From: Streptomyces roseochromogenus subsp. oscitans DS 12.976
GTDB lineage: Bacteria; Actinomycetota; Actinomycetes; Streptomycetales; Streptomycetaceae
Direction: 5' to 3'
NCBI RefSeq assembly: GCF_000497445.1
Contig: NZ_CM002285.1
Span: 5,594,901-5,658,900, forward strand
Length of the DNA stretch: 64,000 nt
Positions within the stretch are counted from its first letter, which is position 1; each line of letters begins with the position of its first letter. This document shows positions 1 to 7,004 of this stretch, in pieces. Made by a program: the position numbers and the translations under genes. Below the pieces are notes generated by a model, which saw nothing but the letters and a program-made list of their open reading frames with translations, was not told where the DNA came from and made no database searches.

Positions 1-2
1 GC

Positions 3-224
3 CAGCTCGTGCGTGAGTACGGCCATCTCCGTCAGGAGGACATGGCCCTCCTGACGGGATTGAGTCAGGCTTTCCTGTCGATGCTGGAATCCGGGCATCG
101 ACGCCTCACCAACATCGACCGGATCGTCGTGCTCCTAGACGGCTTGAACGCACCCGTCGACATCACCGGGCCGATGCTCCGCCCCGTAGCCGCTCCAGGT
201 CCGCCTCTCCGGACCGTCTCCTGA
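3..224 (+). CDS. XRE-family HTH regulator, C-terminal part (5' end outside window)
   Basis: The reading frame is already open at the window edge, so the N-terminus is missing. The visible 73 residues contain the end of a Cro/C1-type helix-turn-helix: an RQEDMALLTGLSQAFLSMLE stretch with the usual Q-x-x-A/L-G-L-S-x-x-x-L-S spacing for the two helices. It is followed by a short hydrophobic segment and a proline-rich tail. Streptomyces carry many such regulators with larger ligand or TPR domains; this one ends soon after the HTH. Target unknown. Confidence 0.6.
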   Translation, partial: QLVREYGHLRQEDMALLTGLSQAFLSMLESGHRRLTNIDRIVVLLDGLNAPVDITGPMLRPVAAPGPPLRTVS

Positions 225-591
225 TACTCCAACCTCGATCGTGATCTGGCCGCCAAGCTGTGGTGCCGAGTATGACGACGGCCGTGACAACCAAACTTGC
301 ATTGACGCCGCTCTGTGAAGAAGGTACCCGGCTGATTCCGGCCCCGGTATCACACTTGTGATGTGCGAAGCGTGCGACGCCAATGCAGAGTTGAGCAATC
401 AGAGGTGTCGCGGACACGCGTAGGCGATACCTTGCGATCTACGAGCGACGGAACGCGCGCCCACCTCATGCTGCCGTCGCCCGATGAGAGCCGCCCTGTC
501 CTTCTGCTTCCCCCGTAGCGGAAGGGCAGGGCATCATCACTGCATCTGCTATGACGGTCGGCCTGAGCCATGTGCGACACGGGGGAGCTGG
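225..591. other. Intergenic region without a supported gene
   Basis: I see no convincing reading frame on either strand here. The region lies between the XRE fragment and the 2H-phosphoesterase-like gene and presumably holds that gene's promoter. A purine-rich stretch (GGGGGAG) just before position 592 is the likely ribosome binding site. Confidence 0.5.
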
Positions 592-1293
592 ATGACGCTC
601 GCGCCGGACCCACGCGCCTTTCCACCAGCACCCCCAGCCGATAGCACCGACCCCGGCGTCATTTCGGCTCACGACTGGGACGCCTTCGCCGCAGTCGACC
701 AGATGGTCAACCACTGGGACCGGCCCGGATGGACAAGTCGCACCCGCGCGTACTACTGGATGCTCACCTTCCCTGAGACGCTCGCGCTCATCAGGCAAGC
801 CCGCCACTGCCAACGGGAACTTCAGGACCTCGACTTCGATGCGGTAGACGAAGACGGCTTCCACCTCACACTCGGCCGCATCGGACTCATCCACGAGATC
901 GCCCCGCATCGGTTGAAGCATCTGGCAGCCATCGCGCGAGAGCACGTCATCCACGCGTTCACGCTTCAGGCCATTCCACTGACGGCCTCCCGTGGGGCGA
1001 TCCGCTACAGCATCGCCCCCTGGGACCCCGTCTTGCGGCTTCACGCGACGCTAGCAGCCGCCGGCAGCGAGTCCGGCCTGCCCCTGGATAAGCCGACCGC
1101 CAGCATGCGGCCCCACATGGGCATCGCGTACTGCAACCGGTCGATGCCCGCGCGCGACGTAAGAGCCGCCATACGGCCCCTCCGCGATCTCGACCCGATG
1201 CATGTGGACGTACACCACGTGGAACTCGTTGAACTCCGCCGCGAACGCAGGGCGTACCGCTGGCAGGTCGTCCACTCACTCTCACTGCGGTGA
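592..1293 (+). CDS. 2H phosphoesterase / 2'-5' RNA ligase-like protein
   Basis: This 233-residue protein carries two H-x-[T/S/G] type motifs spaced as in the 2H phosphoesterase superfamily: HLTLGRIG near residue 93 and HMGIAYCN near residue 180. The family includes 2'-5' RNA ligases, cyclic phosphodiesterases and relatives acting on 2',3'-cyclic phosphates. The second motif has Gly where Thr/Ser is usual, so activity may be altered. ATG 592 is preferred over upstream in-frame starts because it follows GGGGGAG and begins the well-folded part. Substrate is unknown; the assignment rests on the motif pair. Confidence 0.6.
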   Translation: MTLAPDPRAFPPAPPADSTDPGVISAHDWDAFAAVDQMVNHWDRPGWTSRTRAYYWMLTFPETLALIRQARHCQRELQDLDFDAVDEDGFHLTLGRIGLIHEIAPHRLKHLAAIAREHVIHAFTLQAIPLTASRGAIRYSIAPWDPVLRLHATLAAAGSESGLPLDKPTASMRPHMGIAYCNRSMPARDVRAAIRPLRDLDPMHVDVHHVELVELRRERRAYRWQVVHSLSLR

Positions 1294-1454
1294 GCCGCCG
1301 AAGCGCCGGGCCACTACGGCCAGGCGGTCCTGCTGCCTCCCACGTCGACGATGTGATGCAGCTTGGGAGGAACAGGAACGTGGCTTCGCGGACCGAGTCG
1401 AGGTCTTCTTAGCAACGGCCTTCCCCCGGTGGTCCTTCACGATCAACGGCTTCT

Positions 1455-1655
1455 ATGCCCTCTCTGCCTCGGGGGTCGCGTCGACGAGTCTTTCAGGGAG
1501 CGGCGGGAGACCGAACGCACCTCGCCCAGCTCGTGCGCAACAATCCATGTGTCCGCGAGACCCTTCGCGACCTGAGGAAGCAGTCACCGGTCACGGGCGG
1601 CAGCCACTTGTCCGAGCTGCTGGCCATGGCCCAGCGATGCAGGGCGGTGCAGTGA
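1455..1655 (+). CDS. Small ORF coupled to the flavoprotein gene (doubtful)
   Basis: A 66-residue frame whose TGA overlaps the GTG start of the next gene (GTGA, 1652-1655), a pattern typical of translational coupling. Its C-terminal half has ordinary Streptomyces-like composition (basic and Leu-rich, with an RETLRDLRKQ helix), but the N-terminal part looks non-coding. It may be the tail of a decayed regulator. I do not recognise a family. Confidence 0.3.
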   Translation: MPSLPRGSRRRVFQGAAGDRTHLAQLVRNNPCVRETLRDLRKQSPVTGGSHLSELLAMAQRCRAVQ

Positions 1656-2239
1656 GGTCAAGGCAGGGCAAGGTGCTGGGCGTCGTCGGATCGAGCGCCG
1701 GCGGGATTGAAGAACTGCGTACAGGGCTCGTGGTCCCCGCGCTCGAACGGGGCTGGACGGTTGCGGTCACGCTCACACCGACCGCAGATCAGTGGCTCCG
1801 CGCGAGCGGGGAGACGGCGGAGCTCGAGGGGCTGACTGGCCTTCCTGTACGGTCCGAATCACGCCTGCCGGGTGACCCCCGGCCGCATCCGCCTGTGGAC
1901 TGCTACGTGGTGGCCCCGGCAAGTGCCAACACCGTCGCCAAGCTCGCCCTGGGGGTCTCAGACAACCAAGCGTTGACACAGGTCAACGAAGCCATCGGAA
2001 CACTGGACCTCCCGGTAGTCGTCTGGCCCCGGGTGAACGCGGCGCACGCTCGCCACCCCGCATGGGCAGGGCACATCAAAGCTCTTCACGATTCAGGGGT
2101 GCGGTTGATCTACGGAGACGAGGTATGGCCGCTCGCCGAGCCGCGGGCTGGGATGTCAGGGCGCCGGTGTCCATGGGAAGCCGTACTAGACGAGGCCAGC
2201 TTGGCGATCCCGACAGTCTATCCGGGCCCTTCATCCTGA
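1652..2239 (+). CDS. Flavoprotein-family (PPC decarboxylase-like) protein
   Basis: 195 residues with a single flavoprotein Rossmann-like fold. The N-terminal VVGSSAGGIEELR loop could bind the FMN phosphate, and a central VVAPASANTVAKLALG stretch matches the PASANT signature of the HFCD family (phosphopantothenoylcysteine decarboxylase, EpiD, Dfp). The C-terminus is a short helical tail. The family oxidatively decarboxylates C-terminal or terminal cysteines, or binds FMN in prenyltransferases. Small stand-alone versions are common in Streptomyces with unknown substrates. The GTG start overlaps the preceding stop; an ATG at 1637 is an alternative. Confidence 0.7.
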   Translation: MRSRQGKVLGVVGSSAGGIEELRTGLVVPALERGWTVAVTLTPTADQWLRASGETAELEGLTGLPVRSESRLPGDPRPHPPVDCYVVAPASANTVAKLALGVSDNQALTQVNEAIGTLDLPVVVWPRVNAAHARHPAWAGHIKALHDSGVRLIYGDEVWPLAEPRAGMSGRRCPWEAVLDEASLAIPTVYPGPSS

Positions 2240-2298
2240 CTGGCGCCAGCCTGAGGGCATCACCGGCCACGGACGGACCGCCCCGTCAGCTACCGCGA

Positions 2299-2763
2299 TC
2301 ACTCGACCGGCTGAGGCAGGTCGTCGGCTAGCAGACGCTCATGAAGTTCGCCGAGAGCCGTGCGGTTGCTGTCGAACCGCAGTATTTTGACGGCCGCCTC
2401 CCAGCCCAACCACTGGACATCGGTGTGCTCCTGGGAGGTCTTGGTCTCCACATCGGTCAGGTCGATGGCGAACGAGTGCTCCGGCACGACGTACGTCCCA
2501 GCAGGCCAACTGCCGCGATCCGCGAAAAACCGCGCCGGGATGCTGGCCGTGGTCTGCAGCGGGTACAGCGGGACCGGACGGGCGAGACCGAGTTCCTCAC
2601 GGGCCTCACGTACGGCAGCCTGTTGCGGCGTCTCGCCGACCTCGCCACCCCCAGCCACGGCCTGCCATACGTTCATATCCTTGCGACGCAGCACAGCGAA
2701 TTGGACTTGGCCGCCAACTCGGCGGAAGGGGACGACAAGAACTTGAAACGGCGCCCGGGGCAT
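2299..2763 (-). CDS. NUDIX hydrolase
   Basis: A 154-residue single-domain NUDIX protein. The Nudix box is complete: a GGGEVGETPQQAAVREAREE segment at residues 38-57 supplies the G-x5-E-x7-R-E-U-x-E-E metal-binding pattern. The rest contains the expected beta strands (PFQVLVVPFRR at the start, HTDVQWLGWEAA late). It should hydrolyse a nucleoside diphosphate linked to another moiety, but side-chain specificity cannot be read. It is convergent with the flavoprotein gene. Confidence 0.85.
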   Translation of the reverse strand: MPRAPFQVLVVPFRRVGGQVQFAVLRRKDMNVWQAVAGGGEVGETPQQAAVREAREELGLARPVPLYPLQTTASIPARFFADRGSWPAGTYVVPEHSFAIDLTDVETKTSQEHTDVQWLGWEAAVKILRFDSNRTALGELHERLLADDLPQPVE

Positions 2764-3221
2764 TGTGGGTCCTCGACTAGTTATGGGATGAGATGCGCAT
2801 TCGTCCGAGCTGATTCTGCTTGTTGCGCAGCTGGCCGTCCTGACGATCTGGTGTGGCCTGGTTGCCGGCGTTCATGCGCTCGATCAACGTGCTGCCGTTC
2901 GAGGTGGACGAACAGGCGGCACTCCAGTACCGCGCTCTCCTCCGTGGCATGGCGATCCATCAGCCTGCGTTAGGCTCTGCCACGATGCGTTCCGTCTCAG
3001 TCCGGGCGAGTCCCATGCGGGGATCGCCCGGATAGGCGTGGGGGCCGAGGATCTTCGTGCAATAGAAGACCTGCTCGGTATCGAGTCACCTGATCAGTGG
3101 TGATCCCCTGAATGGCCGGCTGCCGAACTGCTGGCTCTCTTGTGGCTCGCCTCCTGAACCTCGGGAATGGCACTGTTGACACGTCTCTGGGGTCCCCCTC
3201 GGACGGGCTGAGGTGCGCAGG
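2764..3221. other. Gene-free region with a possible toxin remnant
   Basis: No intact gene is visible. On the plus strand, 2853-2960 encodes a short SINVLPFEVDEQAALQYRAL segment that resembles the middle of VapC/PIN-domain toxins. The frame decays straight after and lacks the N-terminal LDTS and C-terminal DF motifs. I treat it as a possible pseudogene scrap only. Confidence 0.3.
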
Positions 3222-4220
3222 TCAGTACGCGAAGAGAGAGAACTTCTCCATGATCGTCTCGCGGTCCGCGTCTTGTACCAGCAGCCCATGGAGTAGGAGG
3301 CGTGCTTGGTAGGGGCCAAGATTGCCAGCCGGGATGAGCCCACGGCTGATCAGATCCTTCTCGGACCCGGGAAAGCCGTACGTCCTGGTCAGGACAGGGC
3401 CATTTCCGATGCGCGATGAGAGAACCACGGGGATCCCTGCGGCGAGCCGTTCGAGGCTCTCAACGAGTCGCTGAGGAACGTGACCGACACCGAAGGCAGC
3501 GACGACGAGCCCGTCACATCGGCCGTCCCATGCCGCGAGTAGTTCCCCATCGTCGCTGAGACTGACCGTGTACAAACCCACGCGAACCTGACGGCTTCGC
3601 GGCTGCACCAAGGGGTCATAGCGGTGGGGTAGCGCAGCGGTTAGCTGTACGCCGTCCTCGGCGATCCGGCCGATGGGCCCTGCGCCGGGTGACGTGAAGG
3701 CGGCGGGGCTGGTGGTGTGGGATTTGCGGACGTGGCGTGCCGCGTGAATCTCGTCGTTCAGGACAACCAGGGCACCGGCGCCACGCAGCCGCGGGTCGGC
3801 TGCGGCGAGGACAGCCGCATGCAGGTTGGCGGGTCCGTCGGGACTTGCCATGGTGGGATTGCGCATGGCGCCGGTGACGATGATCGGCTGCTCGTGGCCG
3901 TGATGAAGGTCAAGGAAGAACGCGGTCTCCTCGATGGTGTCGGTGCCCTGCGTGATCACAACACCGTCGACGTCGCCGCCAGCGAGGGTCTTGTCGACCG
4001 CCGCGCCAAGTTCGGTGAGGTCGTCGAAGGTCAGCGAGGCACCGGGCACACGGCGGAAGTCGTGCACGCGCAGCTCGAGTCCGTGGCCGTCCAAGCCGGG
4101 CACGGCTGCGAGGAGGTCGTGGGCGGAGAGGGCCGGCACGACTCCGCCGGTCGCCGGATCGGTGGTCATGGCGATGGTGCCGCCGAGAGAGTAGACAGCA
4201 ACCGTTCTCGTCGCGCCCAT
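3222..4220 (-). CDS. L-asparaginase (type I/II asparaginase family)
   Basis: 332 residues, the full length of the bacterial asparaginase/glutaminase family, which hydrolyses L-Asn to L-Asp and ammonia. Both active-site signatures are present: YSLGGTIAM near residues 10-18 (nucleophile Thr15) and ITQGTDTIEE near residue 90 (second Thr-Asp pair). A later Lys sits in HVRKSHT. There is no signal peptide, so it should act in the cytoplasm. The next gene on the same strand upstream is an aspartyl-tRNA synthetase, about 160 bp away. ATG 4220 is the natural start. Confidence 0.88.
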   Translation of the reverse strand: MGATRTVAVYSLGGTIAMTTDPATGGVVPALSAHDLLAAVPGLDGHGLELRVHDFRRVPGASLTFDDLTELGAAVDKTLAGGDVDGVVITQGTDTIEETAFFLDLHHGHEQPIIVTGAMRNPTMASPDGPANLHAAVLAAADPRLRGAGALVVLNDEIHAARHVRKSHTTSPAAFTSPGAGPIGRIAEDGVQLTAALPHRYDPLVQPRSRQVRVGLYTVSLSDDGELLAAWDGRCDGLVVAAFGVGHVPQRLVESLERLAAGIPVVLSSRIGNGPVLTRTYGFPGSEKDLISRGLIPAGNLGPYQARLLLHGLLVQDADRETIMEKFSLFAY

Positions 4221-4382
4221 CCTCGCCCTCCAGCTTCTGACCAGCCTGGATGAATCTCGTCCCTCGGAGATCGCTCGATGCAGGCTATCGGGTAACCCCT
4301 GAGGACGTCAGCCAGACTGAAATGCGGTGAAGCCGCAAGTCGTCGATCGCGTCATCGTGATCGCGCCCTGGTCTTTGGGCCG

Positions 4383-5705
4383 CTACGGAGTCAGCCGGTT
4401 CGGGCCACGGAACAGGAACGTGGCCTCGCGGATCGAGTCGAGCCCGAGCAACACCATCAGCACCCGACTCAGCCCCAGGCCCAGGCCTCCGTGGGGCGGG
4501 CAGCCGTACCGGAAGACGTTGATGTAGTCCTGCATCGGTTCAGGCCTCAGACCCTTTGCCGCAGCCTGCTTCACGAGCACGTCGTAGCGGTGCTCACGCT
4601 GGGCGCCGGTCGTAACTTCCAGCCCCTGCCACAGCAGGTCGAAGCTGAGCGTCACAGACGGGTTGTCCGCCGGCCGCATGTGGTAGAAGGGCCGGACACT
4701 CGTCGGGTAGTGGGTGACGAACACCCATTCATGGCCGGTGTGCTCCCTGAGAAGCGCGCCGATACCGCGCTCGCCCTCGGGGTCCAGGTCCTCCTTCACA
4801 CCCTGCGGGTCCCAGCCCTTCGCCCGAAGCATCTCCTGAGCCTCCGCCATCGTGATCCGTGGGAACGGCACCGTCGGCACCGTCACCTCAACGCCGAACG
4901 CATCCCGGATCGCCTCCCCGTACGCGTCGGCGACCCGGGCGATGGCGTGCGCAAGCATCCGCTCCTCGAACGCCATGACGTCCTCGACCCCGTCGATCCA
5001 CGCCAGCTCTACGTCCACGCCGGTGAACTCGGTGGCGTGCCGGGAGGTGAACGACGGCTCGGCGCGGAACACCGGACCGATCTCGAAGACGCGGTCGATG
5101 CCGGCCGCGATCGCCATCTGCTTGAAGAACTGCGGCGACTGCGCCAGGTAGGCAGAGCGGCCGAAGTAGCCGAGTTCGAACACCTCCGCGCCGGACTCCG
5201 AGGCGGTGCCCATCAGCTTCGGCGTGTGCATCTCCGTGCAGCCCTGCCCGTACGCGTACTCTCGCATCCCCTGCTCCAGCGTGCTCTGCACAGCGAACAG
5301 CAGCTGCGCGGCCGGGCGGCGCCGGACGTCCAGGAACCGCCAGTCCAGGCGGTGTTCCAGGCCGGTCTGCTCGTCGATCGGCAGCGGCGTCTCGGCCCGG
5401 TTCAGGACCTCGACCGCCTCTGGGATGATCTCCAGACCATGGAGCTTCACGATCGGGTTCTCGGCGACACGGCCGGTGATCCGCACCGCGGACTCCGGCG
5501 TGAGCTGCTGCAGGGCGGCCTCGATGTCGTCGCCTGCGCCGCCGCGCCGGTGGGTCACCTGCACCATGCCGGTGTGGTCACGTACGACGACGAACTGCAC
5601 CTGACTCAGCAGCCGCAGAGTATGAGCCCAGCCCGACACGGAAACGGTCCGGCCCACGTGCTCACGCAGCTCGGACACCAGTACACGGTCGGTCGTGTGG
5701 ATCAT
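4383..5705 (-). CDS. aspS2: Aspartate--tRNA(Asp/Asn) ligase, archaeal-type
   Basis: 440 residues, much shorter than the roughly 590-residue bacterial AspRS and lacking its GAD insertion, so it belongs to the archaeal/eukaryotic AspRS type (often non-discriminating). An N-terminal OB-fold anticodon domain (RTVSVSGWAHTLRL...) is followed by a class II catalytic core with motif 2 (FRAEPSFTSRHATEFT) and motif 3 (GGLGLGLSRVLM). It charges tRNA-Asp and perhaps tRNA-Asn. ATG 5705 is chosen because GGAGG lies six bases upstream; an in-frame ATG at 5726 is also possible. A T-box leader precedes it. A housekeeping AspRS probably exists elsewhere, making this an auxiliary, regulated copy. Confidence 0.85.
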   Translation of the reverse strand: MIHTTDRVLVSELREHVGRTVSVSGWAHTLRLLSQVQFVVVRDHTGMVQVTHRRGGAGDDIEAALQQLTPESAVRITGRVAENPIVKLHGLEIIPEAVEVLNRAETPLPIDEQTGLEHRLDWRFLDVRRRPAAQLLFAVQSTLEQGMREYAYGQGCTEMHTPKLMGTASESGAEVFELGYFGRSAYLAQSPQFFKQMAIAAGIDRVFEIGPVFRAEPSFTSRHATEFTGVDVELAWIDGVEDVMAFEERMLAHAIARVADAYGEAIRDAFGVEVTVPTVPFPRITMAEAQEMLRAKGWDPQGVKEDLDPEGERGIGALLREHTGHEWVFVTHYPTSVRPFYHMRPADNPSVTLSFDLLWQGLEVTTGAQREHRYDVLVKQAAAKGLRPEPMQDYINVFRYGCPPHGGLGLGLSRVLMVLLGLDSIREATFLFRGPNRLTP

Positions 5706-5740
5706 CGCAGCCCTCCAGGGCGTCATGGTGATCCCTTGGG

Positions 5741-5965
5741 GGCGCGGGCGAGAAGGGGACTCGCGGTTCCACCGCGCCTTCACTGCCGCCCGACAGCGGC
5801 AGCCTCGTTCGTGGCCGGTAACGAGGCCAGCCGGCGGGGCATTGGGCCACGGGCCGTTTCTCCCCGCACTCGGGAGGGTCTTCGCCCCGGGGGCGCGAGG
5901 CTGCCTTCCCAGCTGCCGGCAGCTCTCTCATCTCGCGTGATCCCGGGCTACTCGTCTCCGTCATC
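5741..5965 (-). promoter_or_regulatory. T-box leader (tRNA-sensing riboswitch) of aspS2, specifier GAC
   Basis: The leader has the parts of a T-box. Stem I starts with CGGAGACGAGTA (about 5949-5960), which contains the AGTA of the specifier loop, and closes through CCCGG/CCGGG and CGCGAG/CTCGCG helices with an ATGA-type distal bulge. On the 3' side of the specifier loop is GAAGAC, placing the Asp codon GAC at 5878-5880. The antiterminator/antisequestor is exact: GGCGCGG (5772-5778) pairs with CCGCGCC (5741-5747), GCGAG pairs with CTCGC, and the 7-base bulge between them is UGGAACC (5765-5771). The ribosome binding site follows at once, without a U-run terminator, so translational control is more likely, as in other actinobacterial T-boxes. 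Confidence 0.8.
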
Positions 5966-6055
5966 GCGTTGCTACGGAGGATAGCGAGCCAGGGCCTCGC
6001 GAGGACAGCGAGATTCCCGCGCGGATCACGATCTTGCTTTCGAAGGTGGATCGAT

Positions 6056-6652
6056 ATGCGCTCGCGTGAGGCGATCGCCCGCTGGCACGCTGCCCTCATG
6101 GATCAAGCTGAAGTACTGCTCATCGGCGGACGAGCCGGCGTCGGCAAGACGACGGTGGGGTGGGAGGTTTCCGCGCTGCTGCGCGCCGCGGCGGTCCCTC
6201 ACGCGGTCATCGAGGGGGACTACATGGGGCAGGTGCATCCAGCACCAGCAGGGGACCCTCACCGCACGGAGATCACCGAGAGCAACCTGACCGCCGTGTG
6301 GGCAAACTTCGCCCAGCGCGGCTACCGACGTCTGATCTACACGAACACCGTGAGCGTGCTGCCCGAGGCGACAGGCATGTTCGAGCGCGCCATGGGGGAC
6401 GGGGTGCGGATCATACGGGCCCTGCTCACCGCCTCCGATGCCACCGCCCGCGAGCGGCTGGTGGGGCGGGAACTCGGCTCGGAGCTGGACAAGGAGCTGG
6501 AAGCGAGCATCCGCAAGGCGCGGCTCCTTGACCAGCGGGCCGCCGCAGATACCGTGCGGGTGCTGACGGACGGACGATCCGTCGTGGACATCGCGCGGGA
6601 GGTGGTAGCCGCCACCGGCTGGACACAGCCTCATTCCGCGCCGGGATCGTGA
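6056..6652 (+). CDS. P-loop ATPase / small-molecule kinase-like protein
   Basis: 198 residues with a clear Walker A motif (GGRAGVGKTT, around residues 20-29), a hydrophobic strand ending in IEGDYMGQ that could serve as the substrate or metal site, and a RRLIYTNTVSVLP strand. The layout is that of small nucleotide-kinase-like P-loop proteins annotated as AAA or kinase-like in Streptomyces. ATG 6056 has GAAGG nine bases upstream; ATG 6100 is an alternative. It is divergent from aspS2 and may share its promoter region. Substrate unknown. Confidence 0.65.
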   Translation: MRSREAIARWHAALMDQAEVLLIGGRAGVGKTTVGWEVSALLRAAAVPHAVIEGDYMGQVHPAPAGDPHRTEITESNLTAVWANFAQRGYRRLIYTNTVSVLPEATGMFERAMGDGVRIIRALLTASDATARERLVGRELGSELDKELEASIRKARLLDQRAAADTVRVLTDGRSVVDIAREVVAATGWTQPHSAPGS

Positions 6653-7004
6653 TCACGCCCGCCGATCAGTTTGGGAACGGGTGCGGCCAACTGTTGAGTC
6701 ACATTGCGATGGCTGGCCGACCGGCGTGGCCGGACAATCTGATCCGAGGTGCCCCTCATTCAGCGATTGCCAGATAGCCCTCAGCATCAGGCCGACGAGC
6801 GATGCTCCAGCAGCGCGGGCACAAGCCTGCTCGCGGCTCGGCCAGAGCGGCGGTTGGCAGCAGGAACCTCTCCGTGCTCCCTGCTTCACGGCGTAGACCT
6901 CGTCGACAAACTTCGGAAATCGGACCGGTCTCCCGCTGTTGCGAGAGCATGGGTGCTCTCTACGCCCCAGTCTTCGGGTGGAGGCATTAAGTAGCCTTGC
7001 AAGC
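6653..7004. other. Intergenic region, no supported gene
   Basis: A 117-codon frame on the minus strand lacks Streptomyces codon bias and recognisable motifs, and plus-strand frames are short. I see no repeat or RNA gene. The promoter of the following nuclease-STAND gene must lie here. Confidence 0.4.

Noticed and set aside
2853..2972. VapC toxin gene
   Set aside because: Only one short segment resembles a PIN domain; no start, catalytic Asp set or antitoxin is visible.
4491..5984. 497-codon open frame on the plus strand opposite aspS2
   Set aside because: Antisense shadow of the high-GC synthetase gene; His/Arg/Val-rich without motifs, and the aspS2 frame has all class II motifs.
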